Positions 44,988 to 53,815 of a DNA stretch of 64,000 nt are shown here, one piece after another. This DNA is from JBQTKD01 sp052386455. Its GTDB lineage: Bacteria > Actinomycetota > Actinomycetes > Sporichthyales > Sporichthyaceae. Below the pieces are notes generated by a model, which worked only from the letters and a program-made list of their open reading frames with translations, did not search any database and was not told where the DNA came from. A program made the position numbers and the translations under genes. Where the stretch lies: assembly GCA_052386455.1 (NCBI GenBank), contig JBQTKD010000061.1, forward strand, positions 1 through 64,000, in the 5' to 3' direction. Position 1 is the first letter of the stretch. Each line of letters begins with the position of its first letter.

Positions 44988-45988
44988 ATGGCTCACGAGA
45001 TCGAGACCCACGGAACCCGCGCAGCGGCCGTGTTCGCCCGCACCGACGCCTGGCACCGCCTCGGCACCACCCTGACCGAGGTGTTCACCGCCGAAGAGGC
45101 GATGCGCGTAGGGCACCTGGGCGGGTGGAACGTGCGCAAGACCCCGCTGCACACCGTGGAACTGCACGACGACGGGGGGAGCGTGCTGGAGGTCCCCGGC
45201 CACTTCGCGACCGTACGCACCAACCCGTTCACCGGCGCCGTCGAACCGCTCGGCGTGGTCGGCGCGGGCTATCGGCCGATCCAGAACGAGGAACACTGCG
45301 AGATCCTCAACCGGCTCGTGGACGACTCCGGCGCAATCTTCGACACCGCCGGCAGCCTGCGCGGGGGACGGCAGGTGTTCGTGTCCCTGCGCCTGCCCCA
45401 CACGATGCGCATCGCCGGCAGCGACGAGGTGAACGTCAACGTCGTCGCGCTGAACTCCCACGACGGCACCAGCGCCTTCCGCATGCTCGTCACCCCGGTC
45501 CGGGTCGTGTGCGCCAACACCCAGGCCGCCGCTCTCGCGAACCACTCCGCCTCGATCAGCATCCGCCACACCGCCAGCGCCACCGGACGAGTCGCGGCCG
45601 CCCGCGACGCCCTCGGACTGACCTTCGCCTACGTCGACGCCTTCCAGGCCGAAGCCGAAACGATGATCCAAACGGCCATGACCGACGCGCAGTTCGCCGC
45701 GATGACCGCCGAGCTGTTCCCGGCACCCGGCCGGGACGCCGGACCGCGCGCGGAGAACTCCCACCGCGAACGCGAACACACCCTGATGCACCTGTGGGCC
45801 GAGGCCGCGACCCAGGCGAACATCCGCGGCACCGCGTGGGCCGGCTACCAGGCCGTCGCCGAGTACGTCGACCACTACGCCCCGTCCGGGCCCGCCAGCA
45901 CAAGGCCGAAGCGCGCGCCGCCCGGCTGCTGACCACCACCGAGCCCGCCCGGATCAAGGCCCGCGCCTGGCAACTCGCCGGCGCCTGA
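44988..45988 (+). pseudogene. DUF932 (phage/plasmid) protein, frameshifted near the end
   Basis: The first 296 codons match DUF932/TIGR03299: WHRLGTTLTEVFTAEEAM, VGAGYRPIQNEEHCEILNRLVDD, VVALNSHDGTSAFRMLVTPVRVVCANT. At the C-terminus one frame ends after HYAPSGPASTRP at 45932, but the continuation VRARQHKAEARAARLL, then KARAWQLAGA in the next frame is the normal end. A single C is missing in the run at 45880-45884. Likely recent loss or a sequencing error. GGAAGG precedes ATG 44988. Such proteins are typical of plasmids and prophages. Confidence 0.8.
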
Positions 45989-46076
45989 CCGCGGTTGCAG
46001 GGCCAAAGGCCGGAACGTCGGCCCGACCCGGTAGGAACTACCCGCAGACCGCGAACGCGAGGAAGGATCCAGGCGT

Positions 46077-46344
46077 TCAGCCCTGGTCGCGGTAGCCCTG
46101 GTCGCGGATCGCGGTTTGGGCGGCTTCGAGCAGTTCGCTGAGTTTTTCGGCGTGGCGGGCGGCGCGCGCGGCGCACGTCCCCGGCGCGCAGCCCCGGTCA
46201 CGACCTCACGCCGACGCCCTTCGACGTGCTCGTACCGCACGACCATCACGTGCGTGCGGGTCCATCGGTTCGCAACCGCTGGCCAGGCACGTACTCCTCG
46301 CCGTCGGGCTACACCAAGCGGGCGATCACCAGATGCCCCACCAT
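46077..46344 (-). pseudogene. Decayed plasmid-borne hypothetical gene
   Basis: Pieces in three frames on the minus strand read as one protein: MVGHLVIARLV, PDGEEYVPGQRLRTDGP, VMVVRYEHVEGRRREVVTG, CAARAARHAEKLSELLEAA then a repeated YRDQG. One in-frame stop and two frameshifts break it, so it is a pseudogene of a small conserved plasmid protein. The name of the family is unknown to me. Confidence 0.6.
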
Positions 46345-46435
46345 GCCGGGACGCAGCGGCACGTCCGGCGGCTGCCTCGGAGTTCACCGGCCGCCGCTCC
46401 CCCACCCGGCCAGTATCGAACACGCATTCGTAGAG

Positions 46436-47083
46436 CTAGATACCCTTCGGCGACGGTTTCGGCGCCGGCGGCACGTGCGGACGCGACGGCAACAGCAGCA
46501 GACCGTGCTCGGCCTGCTGGACGTTCGCGAACGGGTACACCGCCCGCACCTTGTCGAGCTGCTTGAGGAACACCGCCTTGAACGCACGTAGGCGGGCGTA
46601 GTCCCCACCGAACTGCACTGCCAGGGCCTCCCACGGCACCGTCGTCGGCCGCCGCAGGTAGGACATCCGATGCGTCAGCCACGTGTAGATGTCGATCCGC
46701 AACGGCGACCCACGCAGCGTCTTCAGCGCGCGCGTGTCCACCGGCACCGGCGCGGACACAACCGACTCGTAGAACCGCTCGGACAGCATGATCGAGGCGG
46801 GCCACAGCGGTTCGGCGTCCACGTCGTCCTTGGACCACCAGAGCTCGTAGTGGTCGGCCAGGTCGAACTTCAACGCCTTGTCGCGCTCGGCAATGCCGGA
46901 GTCAGCCACGACGAGCGTCGCCATCAATGTGCGGGTCATCTGCTCTCGCAGGCGGGTGATGTCGCCGCGCACTCCCCCGCGCGATTCCATGCCCGACCGT
47001 TCGCTGCGTGGACCGATCGTCAGCGGCGCATCGTCGGCGCGGACCTGCAGCGGCCCGAGGATGCGTACGTCGAGGCCGGTCAC
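46436..47083 (-). CDS. repA: RepA-like replication initiator fused to a SARP N-terminal fragment
   Basis: 215 residues. The first ~28 (DVRILGPLQVRADDAPLTIG) are the N-terminus of an AfsR/SARP regulator. From VRGDITRLREQM onward it matches plasmid RepA: LSERFYESVVSAPVPVDTRALKTLR, IDIYTWLTHRMSYLRRPTTVPWEAL, FGGDYARLRAFKAVFLKQLDKV. The junction is around 46990-47000. The RepA N-terminus is replaced, so initiator function is doubtful. It ends the mobile block and is divergent from the next secreted gene, from which it is separated by 115 nt. Confidence 0.75.
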   Translation of the reverse strand: MTGLDVRILGPLQVRADDAPLTIGPRSERSGMESRGGVRGDITRLREQMTRTLMATLVVADSGIAERDKALKFDLADHYELWWSKDDVDAEPLWPASIMLSERFYESVVSAPVPVDTRALKTLRGSPLRIDIYTWLTHRMSYLRRPTTVPWEALAVQFGGDYARLRAFKAVFLKQLDKVRAVYPFANVQQAEHGLLLLPSRPHVPPAPKPSPKGI

Positions 47084-47138
47084 GCTCGCAGAGCGTACGC
47101 GCCCACTGCGTGCCCGACGTCGACGATCTGCCGGGACA

Positions 47139-47170
47139 TTTACGCCGCATTTACGCCCCGTCCCTAGCGT
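47139..47170 (+). promoter_or_regulatory. SARP-type operator and promoter
   Basis: Heptamers TTTACGC at 47139-47145 and 47150-47156 are separated by 4 nt (11-nt repeat), followed exactly 8 nt later by a -10-like TAGCGT (47165-47170). This is the spacing described for SARP activators (AfsR, DnrI, ActII-ORF4). The downstream ATG is at 47199. Confidence 0.65.
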
Positions 47171-47198
47171 GCGCCGCACGCCTAGCGAAGGAGCAGAC

Positions 47199-47750
47199 AT
47201 GCGGGTTCGCAGTATCGACAGGTCCACGGCGGTCGCGTGTGGCGCAGTGGCCGTCGTGGCCCTGGCCCTCACGCCGGTCGTCGCCGACGACGCGCGTGCC
47301 GGTACGGGCACCACCTGCACCGGCCGCATCCTGACCGGGGTCGACCCGGGGATCTTCGTGCAAACCCGGTCGGGCACGTACGCCAACTCTGCGCCCGGGA
47401 CGATCGAGTGCGACGGCCCCGTCTACGGCAAGATGCCGACCGGCCCGGGGGTCTGGCTGGAGGACTCCGGCACCTACGAGGGCAACTGCCTTCGGGGCGG
47501 CATCGGCACCAGCGTCGTCAAGTTCCGCATCCCGACCTCGGACGGCCCGCTGGAGTTCGGGGACGAGTCGAGCCCGTTCACGTGGGGCCCGCTCAAGGCC
47601 GACGGCGTCTTCGGCGGGGAGATGCACGACGGGGCGAAGCTGATTCGGGACCACTCCGTACTCCCGGCCAAGGGCGACTGCGCGATCAGTCCCGTCACCG
47701 AACTGGACGTGACGCTGACGATGACGTTCAAGGCTGGATCGGGCGGGTGA
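47199..47750 (+). CDS. Secreted Cys-containing protein, CDGPV family (paralogue)
   Basis: 183 residues: signal peptide (TAVACGAVAVVALALTPVVADDARA) and a mature domain parallel to the 4.5-kb gene: IECDGPVYGKMPTGPG, YEGNCLRGG, SPFTWGPLKADGVFGGE and LPAKGDCAISPVTEL. AAGGAG 6 nt upstream of the ATG. Its promoter holds a SARP-type operator. Likely secreted and disulfide-bonded; function unknown. Confidence 0.75.
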   Translation: MRVRSIDRSTAVACGAVAVVALALTPVVADDARAGTGTTCTGRILTGVDPGIFVQTRSGTYANSAPGTIECDGPVYGKMPTGPGVWLEDSGTYEGNCLRGGIGTSVVKFRIPTSDGPLEFGDESSPFTWGPLKADGVFGGEMHDGAKLIRDHSVLPAKGDCAISPVTELDVTLTMTFKAGSGG

Positions 47751-47865
47751 TGCCCGTTTCGTAGGATCCGGGGAGTTTGACCAGACTCCTGCAGGGCCCG
47801 GACCGCGCGGCGGTGGTGGTGATGGCCCGCGCGCCGATCCGGCGCTGCCGCCCGGCGTTGACGCC

Positions 47866-48594
47866 GTGACCGGGGTGCCGTCGATCGCCATCGTCGTGCC
47901 GGTGCTGAACGAGGCCGCGGCGATCGGGTCGACTCTGCAGCGGCTGAGCGCGACCTTTCCCGGCTGTCCCGTCGTCGTCGTGGACGGCGGCAGCACCGAC
48001 GACACCGTCGCGCTGGCACGCCCGCACGCGCGCGTCGTGACAACGGAACGCGGCCGCGGCCGGCAGCTGAACGCCGGCGCCGGAGAGTGCGAGTCCGACG
48101 TGCTGTGGTTCGTCCACGCCGATACCGCGCCCTGCCCGGAGGCGCTGGAGCAGATTCGGGCGGCGCTCGCCGACCCGCACACCGTCGGCGGCGGACTGAG
48201 CCTTCGGTTCGACCGGAACGCCCCCGCGCTGCGCCTGCTCGCCCGGGCCTCGAACCTCCGGGCGCGCCGCCTGCACCAGGTGTTCGGCGATCAGGCGATG
48301 TTCGTCCGCCGCGAGCACTTCGACGCCCTGGGCGGGTTCCGGGAGATCGCGCTGATGGAGGACTTCGACTTCTCCCGGCGCCTGGCCCGGCGCGGGCGGG
48401 TCGTCGTGCTGCCCGGCGTGTGCGTCGCCTCGGCCCGGCGCTTCGAACGCCACGGCACGCTGCGCATGATCGTGTTCATGCAGTTCCTGAAGCTGGCGTA
48501 CCTGGCGGGGGTCGACCCGACTCGCCTCGAACGGTGGTATCGGGCGGGCCCACCGGGGGCAGTACGGTGCCGAATCCGGACGAGGAGACGGTAG
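47866..48594 (+). CDS. GT2-family glycosyltransferase (TIGR04283-like)
   Basis: 242 residues, GT-A fold: IAIVVPVLNEAAAIGSTL, VVVVDGGSTDDTVALA, RGRGRQLNAGA, WFVHADTAPCP (DxD-like HAD), and VFGDQAMFVRREHFDALGGF then MEDFDFSRRLARRGR. This pattern matches the TIGR04283 rSAM-associated transferases (arsenosugar biosynthesis loci). GTG start; the stop is directly followed by the next ATG, so it is the first gene of a four-gene operon. Sugar donor and acceptor unknown. Confidence 0.88.
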   Translation: MTGVPSIAIVVPVLNEAAAIGSTLQRLSATFPGCPVVVVDGGSTDDTVALARPHARVVTTERGRGRQLNAGAGECESDVLWFVHADTAPCPEALEQIRAALADPHTVGGGLSLRFDRNAPALRLLARASNLRARRLHQVFGDQAMFVRREHFDALGGFREIALMEDFDFSRRLARRGRVVVLPGVCVASARRFERHGTLRMIVFMQFLKLAYLAGVDPTRLERWYRAGPPGAVRCRIRTRRR

Positions 48595-50265
48595 ATGCGA
48601 ATCGCGGTGTGCGGGGGGCCCTACGGCAACCCCTACGCGCTGCGCGCGTTCGTCGCCGACGCCCGCGCGCGCGGCTGCGAACGGCTGTTCTGCCTTGGGG
48701 ACCTCGGCGGTTTCGGCGCCGAGGTCGATGCGCTGTGGCCGATCCTTGCCGAAGCCGGCGTCGAGTGCGTGGCGGGCAACTACGACGTGGCGCTGGCTCG
48801 CGGCGACGCCGACTGCGGGTGCGGGTACCGCGACGACACCGACAACCTGTACGCGCAGCTGATCTACGACCACACCCTGGCCACCACCAGCCGGGAGTTC
48901 GCCGCCTGGATGGGCCGGCTGCCCACCGAACGCCGGGAACGCATCGCCGGGCGCGACGTGCACCTGGTCCACGGCTCGCCCCTGTTCCTCAACGACTTCT
49001 GGTGGGCCTCGCGCAGCGCGGCCGAACACGCGCAGCGGGTGGCCGCCAGCGGCGCGGAGCTGATCTGCTGCACCCACACCGGGCTGCCGTGGCAGCGCCG
49101 GATCGGGGACACCCTCGTCGTCAACGTCGGGGTGCTGGGCAAACCGGCCAACGACGGCGCCACGCACGTCTGGTACGCCGTGATCGACCTCGACGCAGAG
49201 CACATCGAGGCGGAGCTGGTACCGCTGGACTACAACTGGGTCGCGCAGGCGGCTTCGATGCGCGCCGCAGGTCTGCCGGAGGCGTTCGTCGAGACGATCG
49301 AGACCGGGTGGTGGACCACCTGCCTCGAGGTCCTTCCCCCGGCCGAGCGGGCGCAGGGCCGCTACCAGCTCTACCGCAGCTCGCTGCCCACCGAGTTCGC
49401 CGCGGCCGACGGCGGGTGGGGACCGGCGCCCGCCGGCGACGACGAGCGCCCCGTGATCCCGCTGTTCGGCAGCGCCTGGTTTCCGGCCCGGCTGTGGATC
49501 TACTCGAACTTCCACTGCAACCTGGCGTGCTCCTACTGCGCGGTCGCGTCCTCGCCGAAGGCGCCCGCGCGGAGCCTGCCGGCCGCCGCGATCCGCGACC
49601 TCGTCGCCGAAGCCGTCGACGCCGAGTTCGCCGAGCTGTACCTCACCGGCGGGGAGCCGTTCCTCCACCCCGAGATCGCCGAGATCCTGACCGTGGCCGC
49701 CGCCGCGCTGCCCACCGTCGTGCTGACCAACGCGATGCTGCTCACCGGCCGGCGCGGCGCGCGGCTGGCGGAGTTGGCCGACCGCAAGCTGACGATTCAG
49801 ACCTCCCTGGACGGCGCCCAGGCCGCCACCCACGATCGGCTGCGCGGAGCGGGATCGTGGCGGCGCACGATCGCCGGCATCGAACACCTGGTGGGCATCG
49901 GCATGGTCCCCCGCGTCGCGTTCACCCAAACCGCGCACAACGCCGGCGAGGTGCCCGCCCTGCTCGACCTGCTCGCCGGGCTCGGCGTCCCGGCCGATCG
50001 CGTTGCGGTTCGGCCGCTGCTGCGCCGGGGCCTGTCCACCGACGGCCTCCACATCGACGAGGACAGCGCCATTCCCGAACTCACCGTGAGCGCCGACGGG
50101 CTGCACTGGCATCCTGCCGGAGCCGATGCGGGCACCAGCCCCGACATGCACCTGGCCGGACCCGGAACCTCGCTGGCCGCGGGGCGCCGCCTGATCGCCG
50201 AACGCTTCTTCCACGCCCGGCTGCGCGACGGCAGCCTGCCGATGCCCGTCAACTGTGCGATCTGA
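48595..50265 (+). CDS. Metallophosphoesterase-radical SAM fusion protein
   Basis: 556 residues. Residues ~1-220 resemble YfcE/calcineurin-type phosphoesterases: FCLGDLGGFGAEV, AGNYDVAL, LVHGSPLF and CTHTGLPW, but the N-terminal D-x-H motif is VCGGPYGN, so two metal ligands seem lost. Residues ~300-556 are a radical SAM domain: SNFHCNLACSYC (Cys 308, 312, 315), LYLTGGEPFLHPEI, TNAMLLTG, QTSLDGAQAATHDRLRG. No SPASM cluster is obvious; a lone Cys is at the C-terminus (VNCAI). ATG immediately follows the GT2 stop. Product unknown; the context suggests modification of a small molecule. Confidence 0.85.
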   Translation: MRIAVCGGPYGNPYALRAFVADARARGCERLFCLGDLGGFGAEVDALWPILAEAGVECVAGNYDVALARGDADCGCGYRDDTDNLYAQLIYDHTLATTSREFAAWMGRLPTERRERIAGRDVHLVHGSPLFLNDFWWASRSAAEHAQRVAASGAELICCTHTGLPWQRRIGDTLVVNVGVLGKPANDGATHVWYAVIDLDAEHIEAELVPLDYNWVAQAASMRAAGLPEAFVETIETGWWTTCLEVLPPAERAQGRYQLYRSSLPTEFAAADGGWGPAPAGDDERPVIPLFGSAWFPARLWIYSNFHCNLACSYCAVASSPKAPARSLPAAAIRDLVAEAVDAEFAELYLTGGEPFLHPEIAEILTVAAAALPTVVLTNAMLLTGRRGARLAELADRKLTIQTSLDGAQAATHDRLRGAGSWRRTIAGIEHLVGIGMVPRVAFTQTAHNAGEVPALLDLLAGLGVPADRVAVRPLLRRGLSTDGLHIDEDSAIPELTVSADGLHWHPAGADAGTSPDMHLAGPGTSLAAGRRLIAERFFHARLRDGSLPMPVNCAI

Positions 50266-50311
50266 CGCCCACTCACTGACGTTCCCGCCCCGTCGCCCGA
50301 GGAGATTGCCG

Positions 50312-51781
50312 ATGCTGCCGAAGCCGACCGCGGCGCCGGCCGTGTGGGATCTGCTCGTCGTCGGCGGGGGCACCGCCGGGCTGGTCGCCGCCAAGACCGC
50401 GGCGCGGCTCGGCGCGCGAGTCGTCCTGGTCGAGCGGGCCCGCACCGGGGGAGACTGCCTGTGGACCGGGTGCGTGCCGTCCAAGGCGCTGCTCGCCGCC
50501 GCCGGGATCGCCGCGGCCGCCCGCCGCGGCCCGCCGCTGGGCATCCATCTCGGCGAACCGAGCGTGGACTTCGCCGCTGTGCGCGCTCACGTGCGCGTCG
50601 CGATCGCGGCGATCGAGCCGGCCGATTCCCCGGACTCGCTGCGCGTCGAGGGCGTCGTCGTGCTGGCCGGCCACGCTCGGTTCACCGGGCCGGGCAAGGC
50701 AGTTGTCGAGATCGCCGACGCCGCGCCCTTGCAGCTGACGTTCCGTCAGGCCGTGCTGGCCACCGGCGCGTCGCCGACGCTGTCCGCGATCACGGGCCTG
50801 GCCGATCTCGATCCGCTCACCAGCGACACCGTGTGGGACCTCGCCGAGTTGCCCGCGCGCCTGGCCGTGCTCGGCGGGGGCGGCGTCGGCTGCGAACTCG
50901 GACAGGCCTTCGCCCGCCTCGGTGCGAGCATCACCCTGATCGAGGCCGCCGGGCGGATCCTGCCCCGGGAGGATCCCGAGGCCTCCGCGGCCGTGCACCG
51001 CGCGCTGGTCACCGACGGCGTCGACGTGCGAACCGGTCAGCAGGCCGTCGCGGCACGGCCCGACGCCGCCGGCGGCGGCGTGCTGCGCCTGGCCGACGGC
51101 ACGCAGATCGCCTTCGACCGGCTGCTCGTCGCGCTCGGGCGCACGCCCCGCACCGGCGACCTCGGCCTGGCCGCGGCCGGCGTCGAGGTGGACCGGCTCG
51201 GCGCCGTGATCGTCGACGAGCGACTGCGCACCACGAACCCGCGGATCTGGGCGGCCGGGGACCTGACCGGCCATCCCCAGTTCACCCACCTCGCCGGCGC
51301 GCACGCGAGCCTCGCGGCAAGCAACGCCGTGCTCGGCCTGCGCCGGCGAGTGAACAGCCGCTCGGTCCCGCGGGTGACCTACACCGACCCGGAGGTCGCC
51401 GCCGTCGGCGCCGCTACCGGCCACCGGACGGTGCGACTGGTGCACCGGGAGGTCGATCGGGCCGTGACCGAGGGCGCCCCCGACGGGTACACCGTCCTCG
51501 TCCTCGATCGCCGCGGGCGCATCGTGGGCGCGAACGTCGTCGGGCCGCGGGCCGGGGAGACCCTCGGGGAACTGTGCCTGGCCGTGCAGCGCCGGCTGCG
51601 GCCGCGCGATCTCGCCGCGGTCGTGCACGCCTACCCGACGTGGAACGACGGTCCGTGGAAGGCCGCCCTCGCCGAGGTGCGCGCCTCCCTCGAACGCGAA
51701 CCGGCGGCCACCGCCGTCTCGTTGGCCGTACGAGCCCGGCGCCGGTGGATCGACCGCTCCGCGCCGGGGCGGCGCCGATGA
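50312..51781 (+). CDS. FAD-dependent pyridine nucleotide-disulfide oxidoreductase (MerA-like)
   Basis: 489 residues, class I disulfide reductase: VVGGGTAGLVAAKTAARLG for FAD, redox motif GGDCLWTGCVPSKAL (Cys 49, 54), VLGGGGVGCELGQAFARLG for NAD(P)H, IWAAGDLTG, and a C-terminal HAYPTWNDG. It lacks the extra C-terminal Cys pair and NmerA domain of true mercuric reductase. GAGGAG before ATG 50312; 46 nt after the fusion gene. The subfamily is common in the rSAM-linked cluster and may reduce a disulfide or thiol intermediate. Confidence 0.9.
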   Translation: MLPKPTAAPAVWDLLVVGGGTAGLVAAKTAARLGARVVLVERARTGGDCLWTGCVPSKALLAAAGIAAAARRGPPLGIHLGEPSVDFAAVRAHVRVAIAAIEPADSPDSLRVEGVVVLAGHARFTGPGKAVVEIADAAPLQLTFRQAVLATGASPTLSAITGLADLDPLTSDTVWDLAELPARLAVLGGGGVGCELGQAFARLGASITLIEAAGRILPREDPEASAAVHRALVTDGVDVRTGQQAVAARPDAAGGGVLRLADGTQIAFDRLLVALGRTPRTGDLGLAAAGVEVDRLGAVIVDERLRTTNPRIWAAGDLTGHPQFTHLAGAHASLAASNAVLGLRRRVNSRSVPRVTYTDPEVAAVGAATGHRTVRLVHREVDRAVTEGAPDGYTVLVLDRRGRIVGANVVGPRAGETLGELCLAVQRRLRPRDLAAVVHAYPTWNDGPWKAALAEVRASLEREPAATAVSLAVRARRRWIDRSAPGRRR

Positions 51782-52887
51782 CGCGGCTGCTGCTGGTCGG
51801 GGCCGGGCACGCCCACCTGCACCTGATCCGCCACGCCGCCCGGCTGCGGGCGGCCGGGTACGAGCTCGCTCTGATCGCGCCGCGCTGGTTCCACTACTCC
51901 GGCACCGCCTCGGCGATCGCCTGCGGCGACCTGCCGCCCGCCGCGGGCACGATCGACGTAGCGGATCTGACCTACCGTCACGGGGTGCGGCACCACGTCG
52001 GACTCCTCGAAGACCTCGACCTCGCCGTGGGCCGCGCGTGCACGGACACACGCGTCGAAGTGGGATGGGACGTCGTGTCGTTCAACGTCGGCAGCGTCCT
52101 GGACCCCGGGCCGATCGCGGTCGGCCCCGGGGCGCTGACCGTCAAGCCGCTGGACTCGTTGGCAACTCTGGCCGCGCGGCTGTGCCTGCCGGGCACCGCC
52201 TCGGTCCGGGTGAGCGTGGTCGGCGGCGGGAACAGCGGAGTGGAGATCGCCGCCCACGCCGCCGCCCGCCTGCGCCAGACCCGCACCCCTGGACACGTGG
52301 TCCTGCTGCACGCGGGAGAAACCCTCGCCCCCGACCTGCCCGGTGGTGCGCGTCGACGACTGGCACAGATTGTGGGCAACGCCGGGGTGCAGGTGCGGAC
52401 CGGCGTCGCGGTGCGGGAGGTGCACCACGACCACGCGCTGCTCGCCGACGGGACCCGCCTCGACCACGACCTGGCCGTCCTCGCCACCGGCCTGCGCGCT
52501 CCCGCGCTGGTGTCCCGGCTCGGCCTCGGCGACGAGCGGGGCATCCCGGTGCGCGACACCCTGATCCATCCCGACCACCCCGGCGTGTACGCCGTCGGCG
52601 ACTGCGCGCACTTCCTGCCGCAGCCGCTGCCGCGCATCGGGGTACACGGCGTACGGCAGGCTCCGGTGCTGCTCGCCTCGCTCCTCGCCCGCGCCGCCGG
52701 CGACCCACTGCCGCGCTACGTCCCGCAACGGCGCTGGTTGGCGGTGCTCGACCTCGGCGGCGGGCGGGCCCTCGCCGTGCGCGGGCGATGGTGGTGGTCC
52801 GGCCGCAGCGCGCGCCTGCTCAAACGCGCCATCGACCGGCGCTGGCTGCGGCGCTATCGCGCGCCGCGCACCCAGGTGCCCGTGTAG
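51778..52887 (+). CDS. NDH-2-like FAD oxidoreductase (SelD-associated subfamily)
   Basis: 369 residues: LLLVGAGHAHLHLIRHAA FAD motif, WFHYSGTASAIACGDL, SVRVSVVGGGNSGVEIAAHAA NAD motif, and GVYAVGDCAHFLPQPLPRIGVHGVRQAPVL. Similar to the N-terminal part of some selenophosphate synthetases and TIGR03169 proteins. No redox-active Cys pair, so it probably transfers electrons to quinone or a partner. Start overlaps the preceding stop by 4 nt; the 3' end overlaps the convergent lipoprotein gene by 34 nt. Confidence 0.85.
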   Translation: MTRLLLVGAGHAHLHLIRHAARLRAAGYELALIAPRWFHYSGTASAIACGDLPPAAGTIDVADLTYRHGVRHHVGLLEDLDLAVGRACTDTRVEVGWDVVSFNVGSVLDPGPIAVGPGALTVKPLDSLATLAARLCLPGTASVRVSVVGGGNSGVEIAAHAAARLRQTRTPGHVVLLHAGETLAPDLPGGARRRLAQIVGNAGVQVRTGVAVREVHHDHALLADGTRLDHDLAVLATGLRAPALVSRLGLGDERGIPVRDTLIHPDHPGVYAVGDCAHFLPQPLPRIGVHGVRQAPVLLASLLARAAGDPLPRYVPQRRWLAVLDLGGGRALAVRGRWWWSGRSARLLKRAIDRRWLRRYRAPRTQVPV

Positions 52888-53798
52888 ATCGTCAGATCGG
52901 GGACGGTGCCCACCTCGACCGGCTCGGCCGGGTTCGCTGGATCCAGGAGCACCAGCTCGCTCTGACCCGCCGCGGCGATGCGCCGGGCCAGCAGCCGGGT
53001 GCCGTCGGGGTTCCAGGCCACCACCTGCAGGCCGGGAACGCGCCGGTGCTCGCCGCTCTTCGCGTCGACCAAGACCAGCGACTCGGGGGTGTCGCCGAAC
53101 CGGTCGCCTTCGCCGACGAGGGTCGCGGCGAAGTAGTCGCGGCCGGGGAGCACGTCGGAGACGTTCCCGCCGAGCCCGAACTCGGTCAGCTTCCCCGAGC
53201 GGTTGCGTACGGCGAGGCGATCGCCCTGGCTGTCGGGTGGGACCCTGACCATGAACCGACCCTCGCCGAGCGGATGCGCGCTGGCGAGATCCTTCTTGGA
53301 CCGAAACAGCGACGACTGCTGCCGTTTGGCCAGGTCCCAGGCCCAGTAGCGGAACTTGCCCGTCGTCTCCTCGCCTTGGGCGTCGTGGTAATACATGACG
53401 CCGTCGCGCAGGTACGGCGTGTAGGCAAACGGCCGGCCGAGTCCGGGGATCGGAAGGAGTTCTCCTGTGCCGGTGACCTGCGCGGGTCGATCGACGTCCT
53501 GGTCGGCGGCGGCGACCAGGACCCGCTCGTCGTCCGCGGTGAGGGAGGACACTCGCTTGTCCACGGTGATCCGCTCGGCGACGAGGGGGTCGAAGCGCAG
53601 CCCGTAGACGTCGGCGAACAACGGATTGTTCTCCGCGCTGGCGAGCACGAACGCGTCGTAGGAGGCCAGGTCGCGGGCGACCGGGGTGGCCTGCGCCGCC
53701 GCTGTGTTCTCGGAGTCCCCGCCGCAGCCGGCCGGCAGGACCAGCGCGAGGGCGGCCAGCGCGGCGGCGGCGCGGCGTCGGATGGGCATGGTCGGCAT
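52854..53798 (-). CDS. Secreted lipoprotein, beta-propeller-like
   Basis: 314 residues with a lipobox (LVLPAGCGGDS, Cys near position 25) and a WD40/TolB-like domain: repeated SLTADDERVLVAAADQDV, YYHDAQGEETTGKFRYW, RVPGLQVVAWNPDGTRLLAR and VGTVPDLTIYTGTWVRG. Surface-exposed on the membrane. Its 3' third is duplicated as a broken copy at 55.7 kb. Convergent with the flavoprotein operon. Function unknown. Confidence 0.75.
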   Translation of the reverse strand: MPTMPIRRRAAAALAALALVLPAGCGGDSENTAAAQATPVARDLASYDAFVLASAENNPLFADVYGLRFDPLVAERITVDKRVSSLTADDERVLVAAADQDVDRPAQVTGTGELLPIPGLGRPFAYTPYLRDGVMYYHDAQGEETTGKFRYWAWDLAKRQQSSLFRSKKDLASAHPLGEGRFMVRVPPDSQGDRLAVRNRSGKLTEFGLGGNVSDVLPGRDYFAATLVGEGDRFGDTPESLVLVDAKSGEHRRVPGLQVVAWNPDGTRLLARRIAAAGQSELVLLDPANPAEPVEVGTVPDLTIYTGTWVRGAR

Positions 53799-53815
53799 CC
53801 TGTCAGCCTGGGAGC

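Noticed and set aside
47728..50544. 938-codon minus-strand frame
   Set aside because: Antisense of the GT2 and rSAM-fusion genes; no recognisable domain.
50312..51781. True mercuric reductase MerA
   Set aside because: No NmerA domain or C-terminal vicinal Cys pair and no mer operon nearby.
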